From an uncultured archaeon (GTDB taxonomy: Archaea > Thermoproteota > Nitrososphaeria > Nitrososphaerales > Nitrosopumilaceae), in contig CATMRH010000011.1 in NCBI GenBank assembly GCA_950073955.1, forward strand, positions 1-19,752: 19,752 bases of DNA. The letters run 5' to 3'. Within the stretch, counting starts at the first letter, position 1. Each line of letters opens with the position of its first letter. Both the position numbers and the translations under genes were made by a program. This document shows, piece by piece, positions 7,993-14,387 of this stretch. The notes under the pieces were generated by a model. The model was not told the origin of the DNA. It saw only the letters and a program-made list of their open reading frames with translations, and did not search any database.

Positions 7993-8957
7993 GAAGAACC
8001 ACCACGTTCTTGCATACGTAATTCTAGTGTATTTACATCTAATCCTAACATAGATTGCCTTTCATCAATCATTTTTTGGGCTTCTTTGACTTTATCGGAT
8101 TCATTCCAAAAAGTAGTAGCCAAAACTATTGCTCTTGCTCTTTCTTTTGCGTCATCTGCATTAAAAATTCCAGAGCCAACAAAGATTCCATCACAACCAA
8201 GTGACATTAGATATGCCGCATCAGCAGGAGTTGCAATTCCTCCTGCTGCAAAATTGACAACCGGAAGTCTTCCAAGTTTTGCAGTTTGTTCAACAATATC
8301 ATATGACACTTTGAATTCTCTTGCCATTCTCACTAAATCTTGATTATCTCCAGAATCATAAATTGCCTTAATTGTTCTTAATTCATCATTAACTTTTTTA
8401 ATATGAGTAATAGCTTCTGCAACATTTCCAGTTCCAGGTTCACCTTTTGTTCTAATCATTGCAGCACCTTCTTCAATTCTTCTTAAAGCTTCAGCCAAGG
8501 ATCTTGCACCATTTACAACTGGTGTTGTAAAATCCCATTTCCAAATATGATGAAGCTCATCAGCAGGAGTTAAAACTTCAGATTCATCAATCATATCTAC
8601 ATCAGTTTCCTGTAGAACTAGTGCTTCATTGACATGACCAATTCTACATTTTGCCATTACTGGAATTGTTACTGAATCCATAATGTCTTCAATAATTCTA
8701 ATGCTTGCAGTTCGCGCAACTCCTCCCGCTTTTCTAACGTCAGATGGAAGTTTGTCTAAAACCATTACAGAAACTGCTCCAGCTTCTTCAGCAATTTGAG
8801 CCTGTTCTACTGTTGTAACATCCATTACAACACCATTCTTCAACATGTGAGCAAAACCTCGTTTAAGAACTGATGAACCACGTAAAATATCAATAGAATT
8901 TATTTTTTCAGAAACTATCCCTTTAGCGTCATGTCGTTCACCAGATAGTGGAAGCAT
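7989..8957 (-). CDS. pdxS: pyridoxal 5'-phosphate synthase lyase subunit
   Basis: Builds PLP from ribose 5-phosphate, glyceraldehyde 3-phosphate and ammonia delivered by PdxT. The TIM-barrel protein carries D46 (V-M-D-V), the Schiff-base lysine K103 in P-V-M-A-K-C-R-I-G-H, and the second lysine K171 in I-R-T-K-G-E-P-G-T-G, with IDESEVLTPADE at 123-134. Length (322) is slightly above the usual 290-300 because of the N-terminal extension. DKLPSD stands where bacterial enzymes usually have ERVPAD. It lies 30 bases after the anchored unknown protein and just before pdxT, probably in one transcription unit. Confidence 0.96.
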   Translation of the reverse strand: MLPLSGERHDAKGIVSEKINSIDILRGSSVLKRGFAHMLKNGVVMDVTTVEQAQIAEEAGAVSVMVLDKLPSDVRKAGGVARTASIRIIEDIMDSVTIPVMAKCRIGHVNEALVLQETDVDMIDESEVLTPADELHHIWKWDFTTPVVNGARSLAEALRRIEEGAAMIRTKGEPGTGNVAEAITHIKKVNDELRTIKAIYDSGDNQDLVRMAREFKVSYDIVEQTAKLGRLPVVNFAAGGIATPADAAYLMSLGCDGIFVGSGIFNADDAKERARAIVLATTFWNESDKVKEAQKMIDERQSMLGLDVNTLELRMQERGGSS

Positions 8958-8987
8958 ATTCTAATTTTTACTAAAGCCTATTTGTAC

Positions 8988-9521
8988 CTATTCACTAATT
9001 TCATTTATAATAAAATCAAATTCAGATTCAACCATAGTAATTATTGGAGGAACGAATTGTGCCGTAGCATTTTGTTCAGGCCAATGAATTAGATTGGTTA
9101 TTCCATTAAGAGTAACTTTCATACTTGATTTCTGATATTCAGTTACATTTTCTAGAATTGGAAATGATTCTGATGGAATTGATATGAAACCAGTTTCTTT
9201 TATCAGTGCTTTTATTTTGTTAAGTTTTTTTTCATCTAATTTTGACCGAATATCAGGTTGAAGAATTCCTAGCTCAGTGACCGAGTATTTGAGATTACCA
9301 TCATTCTTAATGTAAAGAATTTCAGTTTTTTGTGCCTCAACTCTTTCTGTAACACCATAAGAAATTTTCTTTAATTGGTGTTTGATATATTCAATTTCAA
9401 TTGTATCAAAAGAATTGGCTGCAGAAATTGGAATTTCATTTTTTGTAAGTAATGGAACTGAAATTAAAAGTGCTACAATTACTGGAATGGCACCTAATGC
9501 ATAATGAATTGGTTTTACCAT
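8988..9521 (-). CDS. N-terminally membrane-anchored protein of unknown function
   Basis: The 177-residue protein has one hydrophobic segment near the N-terminus (about residues 7-25, after a lysine). The rest, about 150 soluble residues, would lie outside the cytoplasm. The soluble part alternates predicted strands and helices (EIEYIKHQLKKISYGVTERVEAQ; KLNKIKALIKETGF; a final helix FDFIINEISE) and has one tryptophan and no cysteines. I recognise no family. The ATG at 9521 directly precedes the hydrophobic segment. It sits 30 bases upstream of pdxS on the same strand, so it may be co-transcribed with PLP synthase, but nothing in its sequence suggests a role in that pathway. Confidence 0.75.
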   Translation of the reverse strand: MVKPIHYALGAIPVIVALLISVPLLTKNEIPISAANSFDTIEIEYIKHQLKKISYGVTERVEAQKTEILYIKNDGNLKYSVTELGILQPDIRSKLDEKKLNKIKALIKETGFISIPSESFPILENVTEYQKSSMKVTLNGITNLIHWPEQNATAQFVPPIITMVESEFDFIINEISE

Positions 9522-9578
9522 GATTGCTGAACAATTACAAATTCATGTTAATCGCAAATAAATCTTGGTTAAAAATAA

Positions 9579-9586
9579 CTTAAAAT
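9579..9586 (+). promoter_or_regulatory. TATA-like box of the tRNA gene
   Basis: CTTAAAAT lies about 29 bases before the first base of the tRNA, in an AT-rich stretch between two unlinked genes. Position and sequence fit an archaeal TBP site. Confidence 0.4.
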
Positions 9587-9640
9587 TCGAGTCTATTTCA
9601 CTCTTGTTCGTGGGGTCGTAGCCTAGCCTGGTAGGGCGAC

Positions 9641-9666
9641 AGTGTCTACGATTAGATCACCGCTAA
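9641..9666 (+). other. tRNA-Trp intron 1, non-canonical position 28/29
   Basis: The boundary is well supported by a bulge-helix-bulge fold. Exon GGCG (9635-9638) pairs with intron CGCT (9661-9664), with 3-base bulges AC|A and AA|G at the two cut sites. The intron itself closes as a hairpin: GTG/CAC, then TCTA/TAGA with a CGAT loop and one bulged T. Its removal restores the 5-bp anticodon stem. Confidence 0.75.
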
Positions 9667-9675
9667 GGGCTCCAG

Positions 9676-9728
9676 AGGTAAACTAAGCTAAACTGACTCA
9701 CGGATGATGTAAGTTTGGAGCTGTAGTG
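9676..9728 (+). other. tRNA-Trp intron 2, canonical position 37/38
   Basis: The cut site is placed at 37/38, but G-A occurs at both junctions, so a shift by one base either way gives the same tRNA. The central helix CTCC/GTAG has one C-T mismatch, so the fold is relaxed. Inside the intron, AAACT (9680-9684) pairs with AGTTT (9712-9716). A CTGA (9693-9696) and a C-box-like ATGATGT (9704-9710) are present, and TGGAGC (9716-9721) is complementary to the anticodon region GCTCCA (9669-9674). Confidence 0.6.
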
Positions 9729-9775
9729 ACCCGTAGGTCGCCGGTTCGATTCCGGTCGGCCCCACGTTAAAAATT

Positions 9776-12043
9776 CTATTGATTATTTCTCAAAACGTTT
9801 AGTGCAGAACCAGCTTTGAACCATTCAATTTGAGATTTGTTGTATGAGTGGTTTAACAAAATTTCTTCTTTATGTCCATCATCATGTGAAATAATACATT
9901 TGACTTGTTTGTGTGGTTCTAAATCATTCAAGTCTACTAGACTAATTTTGTCATCTTCAAGAATCTTGTCGTAATCATCAGGATTGTCAAATGTCAGTGC
10001 TAAAATTCCTTGTTTTTTCAGATTAGTTTCATGTATTCTAGCTAGACTTTTGGTAATAACTGCGACACATCCCAAATATCTTGGAGTCATAGCAGCATGC
10101 TCTCGGCTACTTCCCTCGCCATAATTATTATCACCGATTATCACCCAGTTCATTTGTTTTTCTTTATACTGTCTTGCAATTTTTGAAAATGGTTCAAGTT
10201 GATTGTTAAGAATATTCTTACCTTGACCTACTTTATCATTAAATGCATTAACTGCTCCTAGAAGCAGATTATCGCTGAGGTTATCCAAGTGTCCTCGAAG
10301 TGATAACCATGCACCTGCAGGAGAGATGTGGTCTGTAGTACACTTGCCATGAGCCTTGACCATTATTGGAATTTCTTCAAAATCTTTTCCGTTCCATTTT
10401 GGAAAGGCTTCTAAACGTTGTAGTCTTTTACTGTTAGGATCAATTATGATCTCAACATTATCAGAATTTTTAGGAGGAGAAACAAAAATTCCCTCAGGTC
10501 TCATAAAACCTTCTTCAGGAACTTCAGGTGCGGGTTTGGGTGGTTCAAGTTTGAATTTTGTTCCATCAGCTGCAGTTAACTCATCTTTTAATGGATTAAA
10601 GGAAAGTTTTCCTCCTAATGCTAAAGCAATAATCATTTCAGGACTGCCAATGAAGTTTAGAGTATTTCTACGACCATCATTTCTTCCTGGAAAATTTCTG
10701 TTATATGATGTAACAATAGTGTTTTTTTGATCTTTGTCTAATTCAGGTCTATTCCATTGTCCGATACACGGACCACAAGCATTTGCTAAAACAGTTGCGC
10801 CAATCTCTTTAAGAGAATCCATTAGCCCATCTCTTTCAATAGTTCCCCGAATTTGTTCAGAACCAGGAGTAACTAACAATGGAATTTTAGCTTTGATTCC
10901 TTTTGCTTTAGCTTGTTCAGCCAAGCTTGCTGCTCTTGACATATCCTCATAAGATGAATTTGTGCAACTGCCAATTAATGCAACAGAAATTGGATCAACA
11001 TAGTCATTAGATTTTACATCATCAGCGAGTTTAGAAATTGTTCTTGCCAAATCAGGAGTGTGAGGTCCAACAATATGAGGTTCTAATGTTGATAGATTGA
11101 TTTCAATTACTTTGTCAAAGAATTTTTCAGGATTTGCTTCAACTTCAGAATCTGCAACAAGTGATTCTTTATTTTGATTTGCTAATTCAGCTATATCACC
11201 TCTGTTAGTGTATTTTAGATAAGTTTCCATTCTTTCATCATATGGAAAAATTGAACAGGTTGCACCAATTTCTGCCCCCATATTGGTAATTGTAGCTTTG
11301 CCAGTACAACTGATAGATTTTGTTCCAGGTCCAAAGTATTCAATTATTGAATTAGTACCTCCAGAAACTGTTAATTCCTTGGCAACTTTCAGTATGATAT
11401 CTTTAGGGGCTGTCCATCCATTTAATTTTCCAGTTAGTTTAATTCCAATTAGTTTAGGGTAGAGTAATTCCCAAGGCATGTCTGCCATAGTTTCAGCTGC
11501 ATCTAATCCACCGACTCCAATAGCAATCATTCCAAGACCACCAGCATTTGGAGTATGAGAATCTGTACCAATCATCAAACCACCAGGAAATGCATAATTT
11601 TCAAGAACTACTTGATGAATTATTCCAGCACCAGGTTTCCAAAAACCACATCCAAATTTTGCAGCAGTAGATTCTAAGAATTTGAAAACTTCACTATTTT
11701 CATCAAGGGCAACTTTCATGTCAACATCACCTTGAACTTCAGCTCTAATGAGATGATCACAATGTATAGTTGTTGGCAAAGATGTTTGTTCAAGTCCAGC
11801 TTGCATAAATTGAAGCATTACCATTTGTCCTGTAACATCTTGTAATGCAACCCTATCAGGTTTTAGAAAAACATAATCTTTTCCACCAGTAAAACTTTTG
11901 TCATCAATTTCATTAAGATGGCCTGATAAAATTTTCTCAGTAAGTGAAAGTGGTCTTCCAACTATGTTTCTATATTTTGCAATGTTTTCTTTTAATTTTA
12001 GATAAACACACAAAACATGTTCAGAAGTAGTATTGATTTCCAT
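9776..12043 (-). CDS. acn: aconitate hydratase
   Basis: Interconverts citrate and isocitrate in the TCA cycle. Numbered from the TTG at 12052, the three [4Fe-4S] cysteines are C363 (G-S-C-T-N-S-S), C426 and C429 (A-C-G-P-C-I-G). GTDSHTPNAGGLG is at 162-174. The C-terminal swivel domain carries the substrate-binding G-D-N-N-Y-G-E-G-S-S-R-E-H-A segment. I prefer the ATG at 12043 (755 residues) because the longer frame needs a TTG start and adds only three residues. An AT-rich promoter-like stretch lies just upstream. The domain order and length are those of the mitochondrial-type aconitase rather than the two-subunit isopropylmalate-isomerase type. It stops 11 bases from the convergent tRNA-Trp gene. 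Confidence 0.95.
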   Translation of the reverse strand: MEINTTSEHVLCVYLKLKENIAKYRNIVGRPLSLTEKILSGHLNEIDDKSFTGGKDYVFLKPDRVALQDVTGQMVMLQFMQAGLEQTSLPTTIHCDHLIRAEVQGDVDMKVALDENSEVFKFLESTAAKFGCGFWKPGAGIIHQVVLENYAFPGGLMIGTDSHTPNAGGLGMIAIGVGGLDAAETMADMPWELLYPKLIGIKLTGKLNGWTAPKDIILKVAKELTVSGGTNSIIEYFGPGTKSISCTGKATITNMGAEIGATCSIFPYDERMETYLKYTNRGDIAELANQNKESLVADSEVEANPEKFFDKVIEINLSTLEPHIVGPHTPDLARTISKLADDVKSNDYVDPISVALIGSCTNSSYEDMSRAASLAEQAKAKGIKAKIPLLVTPGSEQIRGTIERDGLMDSLKEIGATVLANACGPCIGQWNRPELDKDQKNTIVTSYNRNFPGRNDGRRNTLNFIGSPEMIIALALGGKLSFNPLKDELTAADGTKFKLEPPKPAPEVPEEGFMRPEGIFVSPPKNSDNVEIIIDPNSKRLQRLEAFPKWNGKDFEEIPIMVKAHGKCTTDHISPAGAWLSLRGHLDNLSDNLLLGAVNAFNDKVGQGKNILNNQLEPFSKIARQYKEKQMNWVIIGDNNYGEGSSREHAAMTPRYLGCVAVITKSLARIHETNLKKQGILALTFDNPDDYDKILEDDKISLVDLNDLEPHKQVKCIISHDDGHKEEILLNHSYNKSQIEWFKAGSALNVLRNNQ

Positions 12044-12186
12044 ATTATGCAATTAATTTATCCTGAATTTAATTTTTACAATTTAGTGATTAGGAAATTA
12101 ATCCTGTAGGCATGTCAATTCTTAACAATTATAAGCGAAAAGTATCTTTCTTAATGAATATTGGGGAGTTGTAAATTTTCTAAGTT

Positions 12187-12192
12187 GAGGTG
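12187..12192 (+). promoter_or_regulatory. Shine-Dalgarno sequence of the 12198 gene
   Basis: GAGGTG ends 5 bases before the ATG at 12198. This is one of the few genes here with a clear ribosome binding site, so it should have a leadered mRNA. A TATA-like TTATAAG lies about 70 bases upstream of the start. Confidence 0.5.
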
Positions 12193-12197
12193 TAAAT

Positions 12198-12830
12198 ATG
12201 GTCAATAAAGGGTTTCCAAAATTTGGTATGTCACAAGCAGGAGCATTTGTTGCTGCTCTAAAAAATTACAATTTACCTGATTTCATTTTAGTATTGATTG
12301 CAAAAGAATGCAAATCAGATCTTCTTGAAAGAGGCAGAATTGATGATAGATTACAAAGCATGAATGATGAGGCTTTGGAATTGCTACATAGAGTTTTTGT
12401 TGGTTGTAAAGAAGATGATGCAGGAAGATACGCACAGTATAGATTCTATGCATATGTTTCAAGCATGTATCACAAATGTGAAGTTCTAGTTAATGAAACA
12501 ATACCTGGCGCAACAGGTAAAAATCACAAAATTCCTGTTGCAGTAAAAAATAATGGAATGTATATTGCAGTTGCATATAACAAAGCAATTGGGAATCCTG
12601 TTAACAAAAAAGAAACCACTAGATTTTATGAAATGGTAGATGATATTAAGAAAGGGGAACATGGGACAATGTTAACTGACGCAATTTATGGTTCTTCAGT
12701 AGGTTTTAGGGGTGATGGGTTAGTAGAACTTGAAAACTTGAGTAAATCAAGAACGAATGATCTTGAAAATAAATTGGATTTCAAAATAGCAAATTTTGAA
12801 AACAATATCTATTCTGTTACAAAGTGTTAG
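12198..12830 (+). CDS. conserved-looking protein of unknown function
   Basis: This soluble protein has 210 residues. The first 100 look mostly helical (ALKNYNLPDFILVLIAKECKSDLLERGRIDD; DEALELLHRVFVGCKEDDAGRYAQYRFYAYVSSMYHKCEVLVNE). The second half alternates strand and helix (IPVAVKNNGMYIAVAYNK, then KKETTRFYEMVDDIKKGEHGTMLTDAIYGSSVGFRGDGLVEL). That order loosely recalls the last strands of a restriction-endonuclease-like fold, but the catalytic acidic residues are not in place, so I do not assign it. It has its own promoter and Shine-Dalgarno. Its stop codon interleaves with that of the convergent HExxH protein (4 bases of overlap). Confidence 0.7.
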   Translation: MVNKGFPKFGMSQAGAFVAALKNYNLPDFILVLIAKECKSDLLERGRIDDRLQSMNDEALELLHRVFVGCKEDDAGRYAQYRFYAYVSSMYHKCEVLVNETIPGATGKNHKIPVAVKNNGMYIAVAYNKAIGNPVNKKETTRFYEMVDDIKKGEHGTMLTDAIYGSSVGFRGDGLVELENLSKSRTNDLENKLDFKIANFENNIYSVTKC

Positions 12831-13414
12831 TTTGAAAGGTTATTTTTTAGGTTTAGTTCTGAAGTGTCCATTGTTAGAAACATAGGCTTACTATCAGTTT
12901 TTTGAAAATCTTCGCCATATTGTTCAAATTCTAATTGTTCGAAGAGATGCTTTGTCCAAATGTCATGAACTTCTTGAATGAATTTTTTGTGGTTAGAAAT
13001 TCGTAATAATTCATGAAGTAATTCATGAGATACAGTAGTACAATTTTTTTCTGCAAGAAATAATATATCATTTGATTCTTTAAAGGGTTGCCAACATATC
13101 ATTCCAAAATTTTCAGCATGATATCCTTCACAACCAGCACAATCAGTCCAGAATGGTCTGAAATGAGTTAGATAGAAATGGTAAATGTCTTTTCCTCTTT
13201 GTTCATGATCTTGTAAAAGAGTGTGTGTATCAAGTCTCTGAAAAAAACTTCTAGGTTTTGTAATCATTTCATCGCATTGAATTTCATAATCTTTTCCAAA
13301 TTTTTCTTTTATCCATACCTTGTAAAACTGGCTCATTTTTTGAACATATTCATATTCAAACTGTCGTTTTTCACGATCTTCTTCTTTTACAACGAAAATA
13401 AAATGTAAAATCAT
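12827..13414 (-). CDS. putative metalloprotease-like protein with an HExxH motif
   Basis: I take the ATG at 13414 (195 residues). The longer frame to 13450 needs a TTG start and would overlap the upstream gene. The motif T-V-S-H-E-L-L-H-E-L-L-R holds a HExxH zinc-binding site (residues 130-134 from this ATG), and later histidines (142, 150, 156) could supply a third ligand. A C-A-G-C pair (92-95) sits in a segment rich in W, F and C (FRPFWTDCAGCEGYHAENFGMICWQPF), suggesting a second metal or structural site. There is no clear signal peptide, so it is probably cytoplasmic. It lies 19 bases downstream of the RAM-domain gene on the same strand and is probably co-transcribed. The motif alone does not prove peptidase activity. 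Confidence 0.6.
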   Translation of the reverse strand: MILHFIFVVKEEDREKRQFEYEYVQKMSQFYKVWIKEKFGKDYEIQCDEMITKPRSFFQRLDTHTLLQDHEQRGKDIYHFYLTHFRPFWTDCAGCEGYHAENFGMICWQPFKESNDILFLAEKNCTTVSHELLHELLRISNHKKFIQEVHDIWTKHLFEQLEFEQYGEDFQKTDSKPMFLTMDTSELNLKNNLSN

Positions 13415-13433
13415 AATAAGAAAAAGGAGAGGT

Positions 13434-13673
13434 TTATGTCTGGCCTTCAATACCCATTAAGGTGAGAGTTGAACGAATCTTTTCGATTTTTCTAATCTTC
13501 CAAGTAATGGTTTCTCTGAGTTTTTCCACAGTTTCTGACTCAATCTTGGCCAAAATATCGTATGCACCAAAAGTTCCATGAACTTCTTTAACACCATCTA
13601 AACCCTTTAGTTGCTGAATTATAGCTTCTTCTGAACCTAGTTCACAGTTTATTAAAACATAAGCTGTTGCCAT
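13434..13673 (-). CDS. stand-alone Lrp/AsnC ligand-binding (RAM) domain protein
   Basis: The 79 residues match the C-terminal effector domain of Lrp/AsnC regulators. It is a ferredoxin-like beta-alpha-beta-beta-alpha-beta fold: A-Y-V-L-I-N-C-E, a helix E-E-A-I-I-Q-Q-L-K, then V-K-E-V-H-G-T-F-G-A-Y-D-I-L-A-K-I, a second helix and a last strand S-T-L-T-L-M. The N-terminal helix-turn-helix is absent and no such gene is adjacent. Such single-domain proteins usually form ring oligomers that bind amino acids or modulate full-length relatives. A GATATAG element about 25 bases before the ATG supports the start and a leaderless transcript. The HExxH protein follows closely. Confidence 0.85.
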   Translation of the reverse strand: MATAYVLINCELGSEEAIIQQLKGLDGVKEVHGTFGAYDILAKIESETVEKLRETITWKIRKIEKIRSTLTLMGIEGQT

Positions 13674-13716
13674 GAATTAGCAAAACAATTCGACTATATC
13701 AATAAACCGATTATGT

Positions 13717-14136
13717 TCAGTTTTGTGAAATCTTTAAGATTGCATCCCAAATTTGCTTTGGTACAGGCATTACAGACAATCTTGAAATTCTGACAAGTTC
13801 CCAATCTTTGAATTTTTTTTCTTTTTTTATTTCATCAAGTGTCACTGCACGTTTCAATGTTTTTTTGTATTTGACATCTACAACAACAAAACGTTCATTG
13901 TCTTCTTTAGGATTTGGATATGGTTTTGAAGTAATTTGCATTATCCCTACAGCTTGTCTTTCATCACCTGTATGATAAAATAAAACAAGATCACTAGGTT
14001 TCATTTCTCTCATATGCTTTAACGCAAGATTATTGTGAACACCATCCCAAACTGTTGTTTTTTCTTTTTTTAGTTGTTCAAAATTATAGCCTCTTGGTCC
14101 ACTAGGTTCTTGTTTTGCCAACCAATAATTTACCAT
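13717..14136 (-). CDS. EVE-domain protein
   Basis: The protein is almost entirely one EVE domain, a PUA-like fold that recognises modified nucleobases. Visible are the opening N-Y-W-L-A-K-Q-E-P-S, the central V-W-D-G-V-H-N-N-L-A-L-K-H-M-R-E-M, D-L-V-L-F-Y-H-T-G (with DERQAVGI) and the late helix V-P-K-Q-I-W-D-A-I-L. I chose the ATG at 14136 (139 residues) over a GTG at 14154 because it puts the conserved N-Y-W-L-A-K segment at the start and a CCATAAAA element lies about 31 bases upstream. Related proteins occur in bacteria, archaea and eukaryotes (for example thymocyte nuclear protein 1). Its target is unknown. Just upstream is the structured non-coding segment. Confidence 0.85.
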   Translation of the reverse strand: MVNYWLAKQEPSGPRGYNFEQLKKEKTTVWDGVHNNLALKHMREMKPSDLVLFYHTGDERQAVGIMQITSKPYPNPKEDNERFVVVDVKYKKTLKRAVTLDEIKKEKKFKDWELVRISRLSVMPVPKQIWDAILKISQN

Positions 14137-14194
14137 TTCAGTTTTCTGTATCACTGATGGATGTTTTATGGTTTTTCAATTTTTGGAAAATAAA

Positions 14195-14372
14195 ATTGTT
14201 CCCCGGTTCTGACTCGCACAATCTCATCGGTATTTTAGCCAAAACCTCCTTGGGTTCTGAAACCGGGGTTGCCCTCAATGTGCCATGCCTGGGTGAATTA
14301 GAAATCATTGGTATCATTACGATCGACATCATCCCAATCCGTCTGCATGGTTGCTCTAGGGCATACAACAAT
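14195..14372. ncRNA. candidate structured RNA with a three-way junction
   Basis: This stretch is richer in G+C than the flanking DNA and lies between pheT and the EVE gene. It folds compactly from perfect complements. A closing stem pairs ATTGTT (14195-14200) with AACAAT (14367-14372). Arm A is CCCCGGTT (14201-14208) with AACCGGGG (14261-14268). Arm B is TGCCCT (14270-14275) with AGGGCA (14358-14363), then a symmetric 7/7 internal loop, then CCATGC (14283-14288) with GCATGG (14345-14350), then ATTGG (14307-14311) with CCAAT (14334-14338). The helices join with 0, 1 and 3 unpaired bases. The strand is uncertain. On the minus strand a T-rich tract follows the fold; on the plus strand TTTTATGG (14164-14171) sits about 27 bases before it. 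It does not match the SRP or RNase P motifs I know. Confidence 0.5.
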
Positions 14373-14387
14373 CCACCAAGTCAAATA

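Larger units (their letters stand above)
9612..9764 (+). tRNA. tRNA-Trp (anticodon CCA) with two introns
   Basis: The acceptor stem is GGGGTCG (9612-9618) paired with CGGCCCC (9757-9763), followed by discriminator A at 9764; CCA is not encoded. The D arm is GCCT/GGGC (9621-9624 and 9634-9637). The T arm is GCCGG-TTCGATT-CCGGT (9740-9756), and the variable loop is AGGTC (9735-9739). The anticodon stem forms only after introns are removed: AC (9639-9640) joined to GGG (9667-9669) pairs with CCCGT (9730-9734). The loop is then C-T-C-C-A-G-A with CCA at 9672-9674. Two introns, of 26 and 53 bases, are therefore inferred, leaving a 74-base mature tRNA. The matching synthetase, trpS, is 7.7 kb away. 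Confidence 0.85.

Noticed and set aside
7375..8957. pdxS-pdxT four-base overlap as unusual
   Set aside because: ATGA-type coupling of the two PLP synthase subunits is common.
9723..9763. Alternative second tRNA junction using the stronger GGAG/CTCC pairing, with exon 2 starting at 9723
   Set aside because: It would leave an anticodon stem of TAGTG that does not pair with ACGGG and an 11-base variable region; the CCCGT junction gives a perfect stem.
14276..14357. H/ACA guide RNA assignment for the structured segment
   Set aside because: The 7/7 internal loop fits a guide pocket, but no ACA box follows either arm at the expected distance and arm A is irregular, so the class is left open.
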